Of a stretch of 64,000 bases of DNA, positions 1 to 12,100 are shown piece by piece (within the stretch, counting starts at the first letter, position 1; each line of letters opens with the position of its first letter). The stretch is from Cinnamomum chago. Lineage: Eukaryota > Streptophyta > Magnoliopsida > Laurales > Lauraceae. The DNA lies in NCBI GenBank assembly GCA_038049695.1, contig CP142454.1, positions 89,054,501 to 89,118,500 of the forward strand, written 5' to 3'. The notes under the pieces are model-generated. The model made no database searches and was not told the DNA's origin. It saw nothing but the letters and a program-made list of their open reading frames with translations. The translations under genes were made by a program, and so were the position numbers.

Positions 1-1
1 G

Positions 2-3
<2 letters not shown>

Positions 4-38
<35 letters not shown>
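4..38. repeat. (TA)n microsatellite
   Basis: A near-perfect run of TA dinucleotides at the left edge of the window. It probably continues beyond it. Confidence 0.95.
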
Positions 39-42
<4 letters not shown>

Positions 43-215
43 CTAGCTTTTCTAAGCTGAAGCTTATTTTATTTTAAGTTGAAACATATCCTATAAGAGA
101 TAAGGTTGGGGCCCTCACTTCCATATCTAATGCCAACAACTTAATTATAAGGTCCCAACCCCTATCTCTCATAGTAAGGTGAGAGATACTTTTACAAGAG
201 CATCTCTTATATATA

Positions 216-398
216 CAGGGGGACATTCATGTGCATCCATCCCTCACCATAGGGTGAGCGAACTTTCCCTTTTTTCACGTGAATATTCCTTTCATGCATA
301 TGACCATATATGACTTTTCCTCTTTTGCACATGAAAATTTCTAATTATTGAAATGTCCATCACCCAATGGTGAGGGATGGATGCACATGAATACTCTT
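216..398. mobile_element. Small MITE with 26-bp perfect terminal inverted repeats
   Basis: Positions 225-250 are the exact reverse complement of 367-392 (core GGATGGATGCACATGAAT). The sequence between is AT-rich and non-coding. A TA dinucleotide lies just outside each end (214-215 and 399-400), which would fit a Tc1/mariner-type (Stowaway-like) insertion, but the outermost ten bases are imperfectly paired, so the family is an inference. Confidence 0.65.
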
Positions 399-857
399 TA
401 TATATATATATTCAAACTTTAGCTCAGTAAGAGTGGCGCCACTGTCTAATTGATATGTGATTAATGCCATATTCGCATTGATGCTATTTTAGTAGCCAAT
501 CAAGATTTTCTTTCACGTGCTTAGTCATATAGTGGGACCCATTCTTGTAAGTTGAAGTTTGACATACAGCACAAGAGGGAATGAGATTTTAAATGAACAG
601 TCCGGATTATGAACATGTGGACAAAGAGAAACTTGTTATCATAGAGGCAATGAGAGGATCAAGGCTTGTGAGCCGTTCCAATCCTTCAACTCAGGATATC
701 TCCAAGTTATGGCCTCAGAGGAGGACTTGCAGGCATTGTCCCATGCATGACGGCAACGACCTATCCATAAATAAATAAATAAATAAACTCCTATCTTCTT
801 CTCCCACACCAACTAAGAAGATTCCTGCCTCTCTCTCCTCACCTTCGTCCTTTCTCT

Positions 858-866
858 TATATATAT
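858..866 (+). promoter_or_regulatory. TATA box of the glutaredoxin gene
   Basis: TATATATAT lies about 82 bp before the chosen ATG at 948. A CT-rich stretch between them fits a short plant 5' UTR. Confidence 0.55.
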
Positions 867-947
867 CCTTCTTTTGTTCTCTTTGTCTCTTACTTTTGCT
901 ATAAACATCTTCTTCTTTGTTAGTTTTCATCTTTGTTAGAACCCAAG

Positions 948-1364
948 ATGCATCAGGCAATTCCATACAAAACATGGGCTCCCATTTCATCAGACAGCCG
1001 AAGCATGGCCACAGCGATGATCGACAGGCCCGGCGAGGGCGGTGCCGATGCCTCGGAGAGATTGAAGAGGGTGGTGGAGGAGAACCCTGTGTTGGTATTT
1101 GGCCAAAGAGGGTGTTTCATGTGCCATGTGGTCAATAGGCTGCTTCTGGGTCATGGGGTGAAGGCTGTTGTTTGGGAGGTGGAAGAAGGTGAGGAGTCAA
1201 GCCTTGTGCAGGAGATTGCGATGATGCCCGGCGATCAACGGCTGCAATTCCCCGCCGTGTTCATTGGAGGAAGATTTGTGGGAGGGATTGATCGGCTCAT
1301 TTCCCTTCATATTTCTGGTGATTTGGTGCCCATTTTGAAAGAAGCCGGTGCTTTGTGGTTGTAA
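948..1364 (+). CDS. CC-type (ROXY) glutaredoxin, GRXC9-like
   Basis: Intronless 138-residue protein of the plant-specific CC-type glutaredoxin class. These proteins bind TGA bZIP factors in the nucleus and modulate redox, defence and floral-development transcription. Residues 47-60 read NPVLVFGQRGCFMC, placing the active site at Cys56-Phe-Met-Cys59. This is followed by the family signature CHVVNRLLLGHGVKA, the substrate-side FPAVFIGG and FVGGIDRL, and the C-terminal ALWL motif that ROXY proteins need for function. The start at 948 (MHQAIPYKTW) was chosen because it is the first ATG after the TATA box and matches the usual length and N-terminus of GRXC9 relatives; the upstream in-frame codon is TTG. 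The active site is CFMC, not the commoner CCMC or CCMS. The class is firm; the exact ROXY orthologue is less so. Confidence 0.93.
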   Translation: MHQAIPYKTWAPISSDSRSMATAMIDRPGEGGADASERLKRVVEENPVLVFGQRGCFMCHVVNRLLLGHGVKAVVWEVEEGEESSLVQEIAMMPGDQRLQFPAVFIGGRFVGGIDRLISLHISGDLVPILKEAGALWL

Positions 1365-1980
1365 CTAGTACTTCTTGTATTTAATTTCCTCAATCTTGTA
1401 CTTTGGTACTTGTTTCTATTTTATTTTGTATTTGCAAGAATTGCTATATAACTCTGATCGGATTTGTGCGGTTGATCTCAATATAGTTGGGACAAGGCTT
1501 TGAAGACGATCATCATTTACGATAATTGTAAAAGGTTTAAGCTTTATATAATTTGATTTTCTAGAGTGTAGATACTATCTCTTTTTCATTACTCCTGTCC
1601 ATAAGTTTGTAAATTGAGTAGTTGTTGACAAGTTCTCTAAGCCCACCATAATGAATGTCATTCTACATTCACAGGTTTTAATGGTGGAATATATATATAA
1701 AAGGGTCTGAGGGTTCATTAGAGATCGATCAAATATGAGTACAATCTAATCATAATCATGAATGTAATAAATACCCTTGACGTTTGACAATTATGGATAC
1801 ACTAGCTAGTGAGACCATTAATTAATTATGCAGCTCATTTTGTGCAGCTAGCTCCTGATCCAACTGCACCTGGCAAGGGTCATGGTGGGCCGGTAGCCTA
1901 ATTTCTTGATTAAATAATTGTACCCTCACCTATGGAACAAAGGTCTAATTAGTCTCCATTCCTCTTGGGTGTCTCACTTA
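1365..1980. other. Intergenic, glutaredoxin 3' side
   Basis: AT-rich sequence with the likely 3' UTR of the glutaredoxin gene (about 1365-1450). I see no gene or clear repeat in the remainder. Confidence 0.5.
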
Positions 1981-2250
1981 TAGCCTGTTTTGTTTAGTTA
2001 CAAGTATTTGGGGATATGTTGTTTGGAGAATATTCCCACTCATCAAAGTAGAATTTCAAAATACTCAAAGGCAGTGTGGATCCACAATCTAAAGTTCAAA
2101 AGTGAGTTTTCACCTGGCTGCCTCAACAATTTTGCACCATCTAAACTCAATCAAACAAGCAAATAAAAACTCCCTGACAGCCGGTGCATTGCTACCAGGA
2201 ATTCTATAAAGGGGAATTCTTATCTAAGATGCTTAGAACCAAATAGGCCC
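1981..2250. mobile_element. Tourist-like (PIF/Harbinger) MITE
   Basis: The ends TAGCCTGTTTTGTTT and AACCAAATAGGCCC are imperfect inverted repeats of the Tourist type. A TTA duplication flanks them (1978-1980 and 2251-2253). The element is 270 bp and non-coding. It shares its terminal motif with other elements in this window. Confidence 0.6.
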
Positions 2251-3494
2251 TTATGCTTTACATGAGTGATGGGAGCGGAACTGTACTGTGGGGCCCACCT
2301 AATTTTGGTGGTAAAATTTGGGAATGTTTGTACGATCTTACACTCCATTGAGCTATCACTTATTTCAAAACCAATTGGTGATAGGAAACATCACAACAAT
2401 AGTTTTATGGTGATGGCAAGGGCTCGACTACAATTATGACCGTTCAGGAGCGATGATGAACGTTAACCTCAATAATATTTCACTGGAGAAATGAAATTAA
2501 TTTTAAATATGCATTACATATATTGGTAACCATAAACTCAAATTTAAAGAAAATTTCATGGACATTCCACTCAGGTGGATTCCATTTTCAGCAAGTCAAA
2601 GTAGGTGGGTCTCACTCGATAGTATCATTTCATTCACTTATATACTTAAGTGTGAGCCATACTCTTTGAGGATCCGAATTCACTGTCAAGCAAAAAGGTG
2701 GGCCTCAGCTGATATTTTGCAGTCCTATTGTGTTAATTTCACTCGACCCGCATAATCCACATTCAATGCTAGTCAATCTATTTAATCCAACCCAACTTGT
2801 AGATGTAAGGCTCAAACCAAATCTAGAACAAATATTAAGGTTATATCACAAGCTCGACTAACTCCATATGAAATAAACCATTCTAAGTACCAAAAGGTTA
2901 AACCACCAAAATTCTTAAATGGGTTGATGTTTATTGCGCGGCTCTTAACCAATCCATTTGAAGGGGTTATGTGGGTTGGGCGGGTTTACACTAAACCATC
3001 CCATTTAATTGTAGGTCAAGGTTTTTTTTAACCCGTGACTGACATGTATATATGTTATAGGTCGGATTATGCGAGTCAAATGCAGGTCAAGTTATTGGGC
3101 TGTGGCCAGATTTTGCCGCCCCTAGGTAACTGCAAACAACAAGGCCACAACATTGGTATCAGGGACCACAAGCCAGTTGAATATGTGATTAGGACCCCAA
3201 TGTCTAGAAAATGTGGTCAGAAGTTGGGACAATTTTGGTGGGGTCATCATATTGTGTGCCCTTGACGAATCAATTAGGCCACCCAATCAAGGTGAACAGG
3301 AGAAGCCAACAGGTATAAGGTGGGCCCATATCCAATGGCCTAAGAATAGTTGCCCAGAACATTTTGTTATAGCGATCGTTATCCTACTAGAATTTTTAAA
3401 TTCGAATCTGTTGAAATGGTCAAAGAATAACAAGTCAGTCAGGGTAAGATTTCGATCGAATCCTCCTGCACTTTGAGAAATCCTGACTTGCAAA
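2251..3494. other. Intergenic, no gene seen
   Basis: AT-rich unique-looking sequence with scattered GTGGGCC words. Short open frames here have no recognisable protein features. Confidence 0.5.
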
Positions 3495-3878
3495 TAGGAT
3501 TGCAAATGGGTATTCGATTCTCCGATTATTCAAAAGTTTCGAACCGCAAAAATCGGATCTGTACCTCAAAATTAACCTTTTTATGTCTAATATTGGAGGT
3601 AATAGACTTGATACACTGTTTTAAATTAAATGATATGCTTAGTTTAAGAAAAAAATAATAAAAAATAAAGAGAAATTAAAACCAATTTTGGAACTAGATT
3701 CTAGTCTTCTAGGTGGACCTAGTTCCGAAAGGGGGTTCGGTTTCTTTTATCGGAACCAGGTTTGGAACCAATGAAGTAGGTTCTGAGTGAAAACCGAACC
3801 CGGAACCATTATTTAGAAATGGGTCTAGTTCTGGGTCCGATAAGATTTCGACCCGGAACCGTTCTGTTTGCAACCCTA
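3495..3878. mobile_element. hAT-type MITE, degenerate copy
   Basis: It starts TAGGATTGCAAATGGG and ends TTTGCAACCCTA, an inverted repeat of the TAGGG-TGTAAA type also seen at 16869 and 31695. The interior is built of repeated GGTTCCG/CGGAACC words. The flanking 8-bp duplication is no longer convincing, so this looks like an older copy. Confidence 0.6.
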
Positions 3879-4584
3879 GGTGAAACTCTAGGGCAAGACC
3901 CATCTGTTCATCAGTTAAAGATCCAAGCTACTTAAAATAAATGCCCTCACCCATCTGTTTATCAGTTAAAGATCCAAGCTACTTAAAATAAATGCCCTCC
4001 TAGTATATGGGGTTTCACGAAATTTTACTCTAATTTGGTCAGGCCAGCTAGAGCCTGGCACACATTTGGGTGGATCCTGGCTCTTGTTTTAGGCCCATGT
4101 GCTGTAATCTATGCTCAGTCCTGTTTTTTTTTTTTTTTAATGAGATTGTTAAACGGGCAGTGCCTAGTGCTATATATCCCAAATGGCCCAGCCTGGCCCG
4201 ACACGTGGCCTGGGTCTGATTTTCATTCCCATGGCTTGATCTGAGCATGGATACTGGTTCCAATACTAATTTGGCCATGCTTGGATAAGTTTTTGCACTT
4301 ACTGACCCAGCCCATGAGCACTCCTTCCTCCTACTTTTAAGACTGTTCATGGACTTGATTGGGCCATACTGAAGAATGTAACAGGGAATCAAACCCATGA
4401 GCCTGAAAGTCAGGCCCAATACCAGCCCATTGGAAATATATGTTTTTTCATTGACAAATCTGTCAGGCTCTGCTTTCTAGCATCCATTAGCCCTGCATGG
4501 CCCATTCACAGGCTTAAAAATGAAGCAAAAATCAGACCAATTCTGGCTAGGCTCGATCTGGCCTGGACTATGAACACTTTTACC
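3879..4584. other. Intergenic, short duplication and GGCCC-rich words
   Basis: About 40 bp containing CATCTGTTCATCAGTTAAAG is tandemly duplicated around 3900-3995. From 4030 to 4440 there are many AGGCCC/TGGCC words resembling a degraded repeat that recurs at about 5520-5830. No gene is seen. Confidence 0.45.
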
Positions 4585-4765
4585 TGGGATTGTAAATGGG
4601 TCCCCGATTCTCCGATTACCCGAAGGTTCCGGGTTTGGGTCCTTATTTTGGTTCCGATAAGTAAATGGTTTCGGTTCCGAATCCTTTTTTTGGAACCGTT
4701 ACCTAAACGGGTCCAGTTCCGGATCCACAGTAGCTCAGACCCGGACCCGACTGAATATACTCTAA
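4585..4765. mobile_element. Partial hAT-type MITE (same family as 3495)
   Basis: It begins TGGGATTGTAAATGGGTCC and continues with CCGATTCTCCGATTACCCG, close to the start of the 3495 and 31695 copies. The right terminus is not found. Confidence 0.5.
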
Positions 4766-5304
4766 CCTAAATATACATTTGAGATGTTTTGCATTGGCGT
4801 GATGGCAATGTACACATTTTTATAATGGATAATGTACACCCATTTACCAAATCAAATTACAATCACCTTGAAAATAAGCAATTACCTTAGCAAGTAGTAC
4901 TTCTAGTTCAATTGATCATTCAAATATTTTTTGGGTTCTTTATCTTAAATTTCCTATGCTACAAATAGCACTAGTGCTCTGAACTGCCCTGCCAAACTTT
5001 TGAAATCGACCCAGGACCAGCAACACTATATTGAAAGCTCGTTGCAATAGTTGAGTTAATTTTCACGTGCAACTCAGATGACAATGCAAATCTAATCAAT
5101 TCAAGCCATAAGTAAAATAGTGTTTGCATCGCATGGCATGGTCACTAAATAATGTATTTCCGATGCACCTGAAGCATGTTTGTAATTGATAAGATAATGG
5201 GTAACAATACACCTTTACAAGGCACTGTTACGTATTCAATGGATCAGGATTTTTTTCCAAACTATTGTACTGATTTGATCTATCATTAAAACTCCTTATT
5301 CCAG
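4766..5304. other. Intergenic, nothing recognised
   Basis: AT-rich DNA without coding signal or clear repeat structure. Confidence 0.4.
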
Positions 5305-5440
5305 ATTTACAAGGCAAATGGTTCCGGTTCCGGTTCCGGTTCCCATTAAAATTATCGAAACCGGTTCCCCCTCTTACTAAACGGTTCCGATTCTGGGTCC
5401 ACTCTGGACACGGACCGGAACCGACCCGTTTACAACCCTA
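5305..5440. mobile_element. Partial hAT-type MITE (GGTTCCG-rich)
   Basis: Tandem GGTTCC words are followed by a right terminus TTTACAACCCTA, matching the family at 3495, 16869 and 31695. The left terminus is truncated. Confidence 0.5.
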
Positions 5441-5875
5441 CTTCTACCTACTCTTGTAGAGGGTACAACCACTTGTAAATAGAAAGAATGGTCATACCTA
5501 ACTGAAAAGAAGGGGCACTCATGGGTCAGGGCAGCATGAGCCTGACCCAAGATCAGTTGTACTGGGCCACATTAGGCTCTTTTAATTTCGACTCCAATGG
5601 AAAGGACCAACTCTCAATCTTCTAGCACAATAGTCAAATGGGCCGGGTATAATCCATGTATGCTTAAAGGCTTATCCAGACATTTAGCAGAATGGGGTAT
5701 AGACCTTGCAAATGTGCTGGGCCTGGTCCTGACTTTCAGACCCATGTGCTGGATCATGGTTCCAAAACTTACGCTGATAACAAAAGGAGCCAGGCTTGGC
5801 CCAGCTTCAGCCACACCTAATCCAGCCATTAACACCCCTTCCTTGTAAGGAGTACTAACAACACCCCGTGCTATT

Positions 5876-7862
5876 CATGGTCCACCTTGACTTTCTTGCA
5901 TTGATACCGGGATCCAAGTGGGCCACCCGATGACCCATCTGATCCGTGGATCTGAAGGAGAACCCATGGGTGACTCAGTAGGTAGTGGACCCGTGTGAGG
6001 TGGACCCTGTTTGGCCCACCATCCAGCATATGATCAGAGAGAGGAAGAGTACGTGTTTTAGGAAGTAGTTAAGAAGTGTAAACTTTTTTTTTTTTTAAGT
6101 TTCAATCATTGTTTGGTCCATTCAATTTCTTGTGTTGATACCGAGACCCAGGTGGGCCACTGGATGACCCATCTGATCTGTGGATTCGAAGGAGGATCCA
6201 CCGGAGACCCATTATATGATGGACCTGTGCGAGTTGAGCCCTGTTTGGCCCACCATCCAGCGTCTGATCAGAGAGAGGGAGATGACTTATTTTAGGAAGC
6301 AATTGAGAAGTTGTAATTTTTTTTTTAAAGTTTAAGTAATTGTTTGGGCTATGCATTCCGCTTGTTTTTATTGCGTTGATACCGGGACCCAGGTGGGCCA
6401 CTGGATGACCCATCCGATCTGTGGATCCGAAGAAGGACCCACCGGCAACCCATTAGGTGGTGGACCCTATTTGGCCCACCATCCAGCGTCTCCGAAGGAG
6501 GACCCACCAGGGACCCATTAGGTGGTGGACCTGTGGGAGGTGGGCCCAACGTCTGATCAGAGAGAAGGAGAGGACGAGTTTTAGGAAACAATTAAGAATT
6601 GAAAATTTATTTTTGTTTTTTTTTTTTTAAGTTTTAGTCATTGTTTAGGCCATTTAGTTTCTTGCGTTGATACTAAGACTCAGGTGGGCCACCTGATGAC
6701 CCATCTAATCCATGAATCCGAAGGAGGACCCATGGGCGACCCAGTAGGTGGTAGACTTGTGCAAGGTGGGCCCTATTTGGCCCATTATCCAACGTCTGAT
6801 AAGAGAAAGGGAGAGTAATTGTTTTAGGAAGCAGTTAAGAGGCGAGAATTTTTTTTTTAAGTTTCAGTCATTGTTTGGGCCCATTCAGTTTCTTGCATTG
6901 ATACCAGGACCCAAGTGGGCCACCCGATGACCCATTCGATCTGTGGATCCGAAATTAGGAACTTGTTTTTATTTTTATTTTTAAGTTTCAGTCATTATTT
7001 GGGCCATTCAGTTTCTTGCATTGATATCGGGGCCCAGGTGGGTCACCCAATGACTCATCCGATTCGTGGATCCGAAGGAGGACCCATGGGTGACCCAGTA
7101 GGTGGTGGACTTGTGCAAGGTGGGCCCTGTTTGTCCCACCATCCAACGTCTGATCAGAGAAAGGGATAGTACGTGTTTTAGGAAGCAGTTAAGAAGCGGG
7201 AATTTTTTTAAAAAAAGTTTTAGTCATTGTTTGGGCCATTTAGTTTCTTGCGTTGATACCAGGACCCAGGTGGGCCACCCGATGAGTCATCCGATCTATG
7301 GATTAGAAGGAGGAGCCACCGAAGATCTATTATGTGGTGGACCCATGTGATGTGGGCCCTATTTGGCCCACCATCCTGCGTATAATCAGAGAGAGGTAGA
7401 ATACGTGTTTTAGGAAACAGTTAAGAATTGAGAATTTATTTTTGTTTGTTTGTTTTTTTTTTTTTTTTTTAAGTTTCAGTCATTGTTTGGCCCATTCAGT
7501 TTCTTGCGTTGATACCGGGACACAGGTAGGCCACCCGATCACCCATCTGATCCGTGGATCCGAAAGAGGACTCATGGGCAACCCAGTAGGTGGTGGCCCA
7601 CCATCCAACGTTTGATCAGAGAAATGGAGAGTACGTGTTTTAGGAAGCAGTTAAGAAGCGGGATTTTTTTTTTAAGTTCTAGTCATTGTTTGGGCCATTC
7701 AATTTTTTGCATTGATACTGGGACCCAGGTGGGTCAACCGATGACCCATCCGATTCGTGGATCCGAAGGAGGACCCATCGAAGACCTATTATGTGGTGGA
7801 CCCATGCGATGTGGGTCCTGTTTGGCCCACCATCCTGCGTTACGTAGTGTTTTTTTTTTTTT
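5876..7862. repeat. ~240-bp tandem array, nine copies
   Basis: The landmark TTGATACCGGGACCCAGG with variants recurs at about 5899, 6129, 6372, 6664, 6894, 7016, 7248, 7504 and 7707. Spacing is mostly 200-290 bp with one short unit of about 120 bp. Each full unit has GGTGGGCCACC, GGATCCGAAGGAGGACCCA, TTTGGCCCACCATCC, CGTCTGATCAGAGAGA, TTTTAGGAAGCAGTTAAGAA and a poly-T run. The small open frames across it are by-products of the repeat. This is a minisatellite-type array with TCP-site-like GGGCC words. Confidence 0.9.
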
Positions 7863-9149
7863 TTCTTTTTCTGAGGAAGTTATGTGGGTTGGTTAGTGAG
7901 AGTGGAGAGAGAGGAGAGTGGAGATGAGATACTGACACCTGGAGCCCTGTGGTGAAACGAAGGTAGACTACATTCCCTTAGTAATATAGATGGATAATCC
8001 AATGAAGCCACACATCAAAGAATTGCTAAATGAGTCCCTCTAATTCCAATGGGTCCCAAATCTGACCTATAAAGTGATCGAAAGTCAATATCCTCTCTTG
8101 TTTATGTTCCCATCCAAATTTCACTCCAATGAATCTTATTAATGGATAAAGCTATTTAAAATCTTAGATAAACAAGGAAATCACAGAGCCGTTGCTGTGG
8201 ATAGCACGCCCTCTCCCACGGTTCTACCCAAGGTTTGATCCATGAGCGTGCAGGTTTTCTTCCCATTTCCTTGCCACTAGGCCAATCAACTGTAGTTTTT
8301 CTGTGCATAGTCTATTAATTTCCTTTGGAAGCATACAGTTAAAAAAAAACACCAACTTCTCCAATTGAAGGAGAGGTTGATGGAAAAAATTTAGTTTTGT
8401 ATACTTTGATTAAGAGAGGTTTTAGTAAAAAACAAAAAATAATGGGGCCAGGGACCTTGAGGTTCTCAGACAATACAGAAGCCTTTGTTAGAAAACAAGG
8501 CAAACCCATAATTTTATGGGTAAATACATCAATCCATCCAACAAAGCAGGTGTCTAAGGCTATGCAGAATACAGACTACATCCAGTTGGGAGTTGGAACT
8601 ATGGTCTAGTTGACTGAGAATAGAAGAGAAAACCTTACTAAGAAACCTTGGAAAACCAACTATTGCCATTAGTAGAGGTTGACTTCAATCATGCTAAAGC
8701 AGTGGTATCTCAGCGGCTGGTGTTCACACAAGTCCAATTTTTTTGCAAGTTGGAGAGAATGCACAAGTAAAATTAGTGCCCTGATAACTTGCAGCTGACA
8801 CTGCAACAGATGGTGTGTGTGGACAAGCTATAAAAAAAAAAAAAATGCACTCAACATGGTATCAATTGAAATTTATGAGAAGAAAAAGATACCAATGCCT
8901 GAAATCTTTTCAAATTTCACAAAGCTAAAAATCTTTCTTTGTTCACACCAGCTGACAGTAACATTGAATTTAAAAGTCCAGCCATGTAAAGTTTAAACAG
9001 CCTTTTTAGAACCTCAATGTGTAAAACAAAATCTTGGATGGAATCCTTCTTTGGTATACAACTCTGTACTTTTGTGTTTATGATCTAACAGGGAGTATGG
9101 GAGACGGTGGATGCCATTTCATACTTATCAAATATAGTGTTGGGGTGTA
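7863..9149. other. Intergenic and HSL1 3' flank
   Basis: This stretch holds the 3' UTR side of the receptor kinase gene, roughly 8900-9149. At about 8207-8290 the minus strand reads TTGGCCTAGTGGCAAGG then GGATCAAACC, resembling tRNA A and B boxes, so an old tRNA-derived SINE is possible. No gene is seen. Confidence 0.4.
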
Positions 9150-12100
9150 TTAGACAATGCCTTCGATACTAGATGCATCTTGATAGCAGTATGGACTTGG
9201 TGGCCTTCCATCCTTCTTCTCAGGCTTGTGCTTGTTCACAGCCCTTACTTCAAGCAGCATCTTAACCACCCACCGCATTGAAGGGCGGTTGACGGGGAGG
9301 GGGTTGGTACAGAGAAGGCCAATGCTGAGAACCTTGCATATCTCTTCCTTGAAACAAATATCAAGTTTTGGGTCAATAACTAGGTCTACCCCTTTCTGTT
9401 CCAATGTGTTGCACACCCACTTCACCAAGTCCTTCTCCCCGTACTCAGGATCCACAGGGCGTTTACCTGTCACAAGCTCTAGAATAACCACTCCAAAGCT
9501 GTATGTGTCGCTTTTCTCGTTCACTCGAAGTGTATATGCATACTCTGCAAGTAGACCAGAACGACATTGGTAAACAACAAGAAATCACCATGCAAAAAGG
9601 GGCCAAATAAAAAATATAAGAGCAAATGTGGGAAGTATTGAGTCAAAAGTCATGAATGTAAATAATCTACCTTACTTGAAGCATGCTTTCTCTATAAACA
9701 ACAAGAAGTTGTCTGAACTCTTAGTGCACCATCCAAACAGGGGATAAAAACAACTTCAATTTGTAATTGATTTAATGCTTGAGTAAAAGAATTGGAATGT
9801 TGAATATAAAAATTCATGAACTTCAAAAAGTAGTGAGTAGACCATTTCTTTCGTGCTTGGTCCGATGGAAGGAAGAAACAATAAAACAGACTAGACTTAG
9901 GATCCAGAACAGCTAAAGGGAGGGCTGTAATCATACCAAATTCTTTTAAAAGGTGAATGAACTGAGAAAGGAAAAACATTACTTTGAAAAACTACATGAG
10001 CTATATGCACTAGAGAAAAAGGGTTGCCAAAAGTAGTAGGAAAAAATATATTAGAATCAAGAGAGCATGAAAACTGAATTTAAAATGGAAACATTCATCC
10101 AACAAGATGCCACTCCTTGATTGAAAGTAATCAATAAATCACAATCTAGAATCATAGCACTTCCTAAGACCCCATCTATGTGGAGTCTGTCTGAAGAGTT
10201 ATAAAATGCAGAGTGCGTCCATCTTACATTGTTTCTTGCATCAATGTGACATTTTAGCTCTCTGTTTCTTAGTCCAGTGGACTAAATGGGGACCAGAGGG
10301 AAGGAATGCAAGCATCTTAGACTTCATAAGAAAATACCAAATCATACGAGAAGCATATCCTTTCAATCATACACTTCATAAGCATATCCTATAATGCACA
10401 TCTCGATAAGCTTCCCCATACTAGTAACCTCTAACTAATGATTATGAACTGGTAGCCATACTAAAATTTAAGAACACCAATCACAATCATATAAAAAGAT
10501 GTATTCAAATATAAACAAATACAAGAGACTTGAAAGAAATGATAGAATACAAAACATAGACATTTGTAATTAAAAACAATACGATTCATAAATAGAAAGT
10601 TGAAAGAAGAGAACCATGGAAGAAATATTCCAAACCTGGAGCAATATAGCCGCATGAACCTGCAATCCCAGACATAGAATCAGGCTTCTTGCCATGTTTC
10701 TCTACCATCTTTGCCACGCCAAAATCAGCCACCCGTGCCCCAAATTCCCCATCTAACAATATGTTACTCGATTTCACATCTCGGTGAATGATAGGCGGCA
10801 CACAATCGTGATGCAGATACGAAAGCCCTTCAGCTGCATCCAATGCAATTGCATACCTCATTGGCCAATCCAGCAGCCCTCCCTTGCAGCTGTGAAGCAG
10901 ATCTTCCAAGCTACCATTGGGCATGTACTCATAAACCAGAAGCTTAGAATCCCCTGCAGTACAACAACACCAAAGCTTCACAATATTCTTGTGTCTGATC
11001 TTCCCTAAAGTGCTCACCTCTGCTTCAAAACCATGGTCTTCCACATCTCCTTTCTTCACTAACCCACAAAGCTTCTTCACTGCAACCACCTCTCCATTAC
11101 TAAGAACAACCTTGTAGACCTTCCCAGAAGCTCCAGCTCCAATCACATTATCTTCATCTATACAGTCCAAGATTTCATACTCACTAAAACCCAATTTGTG
11201 GAAGGATGTCAATGTCCAAGATTTCAATTTCTCATTGCTTTTCTTCTCCTTCTTGAAATCCAGATACCTCTTATAGAAACAACCCATTCCAACAACAAGA
11301 ACAAGGCCTGAAAGTATGAAGATCGATCTGCGCACCCAAATGAAGAAAAGACTCTTCTTATCTTCATCATCTCCATGTGGATTGGAGCACAATCCAGTTA
11401 GACTGCTACACAAGCCCGGATTACCCAAGAAGCTACCTTTATATGCTGCATTTGCGTAGAGAGGAGGAATTTCCCCCCAAAGGCGGTTATTGGAGAGGTT
11501 GAAGCTGTTGAGCTTCAAGTTCTGCAATTCAATTGGAATTTCGCCGGAGAGAGAGTTCCCGGAGAGATCAAGGTAGTTGAGGACCTGCAATTCTCCAATT
11601 TCTCCAGGGATTCTTCCTGAAAATTCATTCTCTGCGAGATTAAGCTCTGTAAGCTTCTTCAAAAACTGAATTTCTGAAGGGAGGTTGCCAGAGAGCTGGT
11701 TGTGGTGAAGATCGAGCTTTTGGAGCTGGGTCATGTTCCAAATCGTTATTGGAAGAGACCCATCAAAGAGATTTCCATTTCCAGAGAATTCTACCAGTTT
11801 ATCCAAGGAACCCATCTCGGTTGGAATCCTTCCTGTGAACTTGTTATTGGAAATAAGCAACATAGAGAGATTAGAAGCAGAGGAAATCTTTGGAGAAATC
11901 TCACCAGAGAGAGAATTCTCAGAAAGCTCGAGCAGAGAAACATGAGGCAACCCCCAGAAATCTTCCGGCACCTCTCCGGAAAGCCGGTTTCCGACGAACC
12001 GGACTCTGGTCAGGCTCCTGCAGCCTCCGAGACTTGCAGGAATCTCCCCAGAAAACGAGTTTCCAAGCAAAAGCAGCTCTTCCAACACCGCCATTTCGCA

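Noticed and set aside
593-778. 61-residue open frame before the glutaredoxin gene
   Set aside because: It lies in promoter DNA, overlaps no known domain and has no homologue that I recognise.
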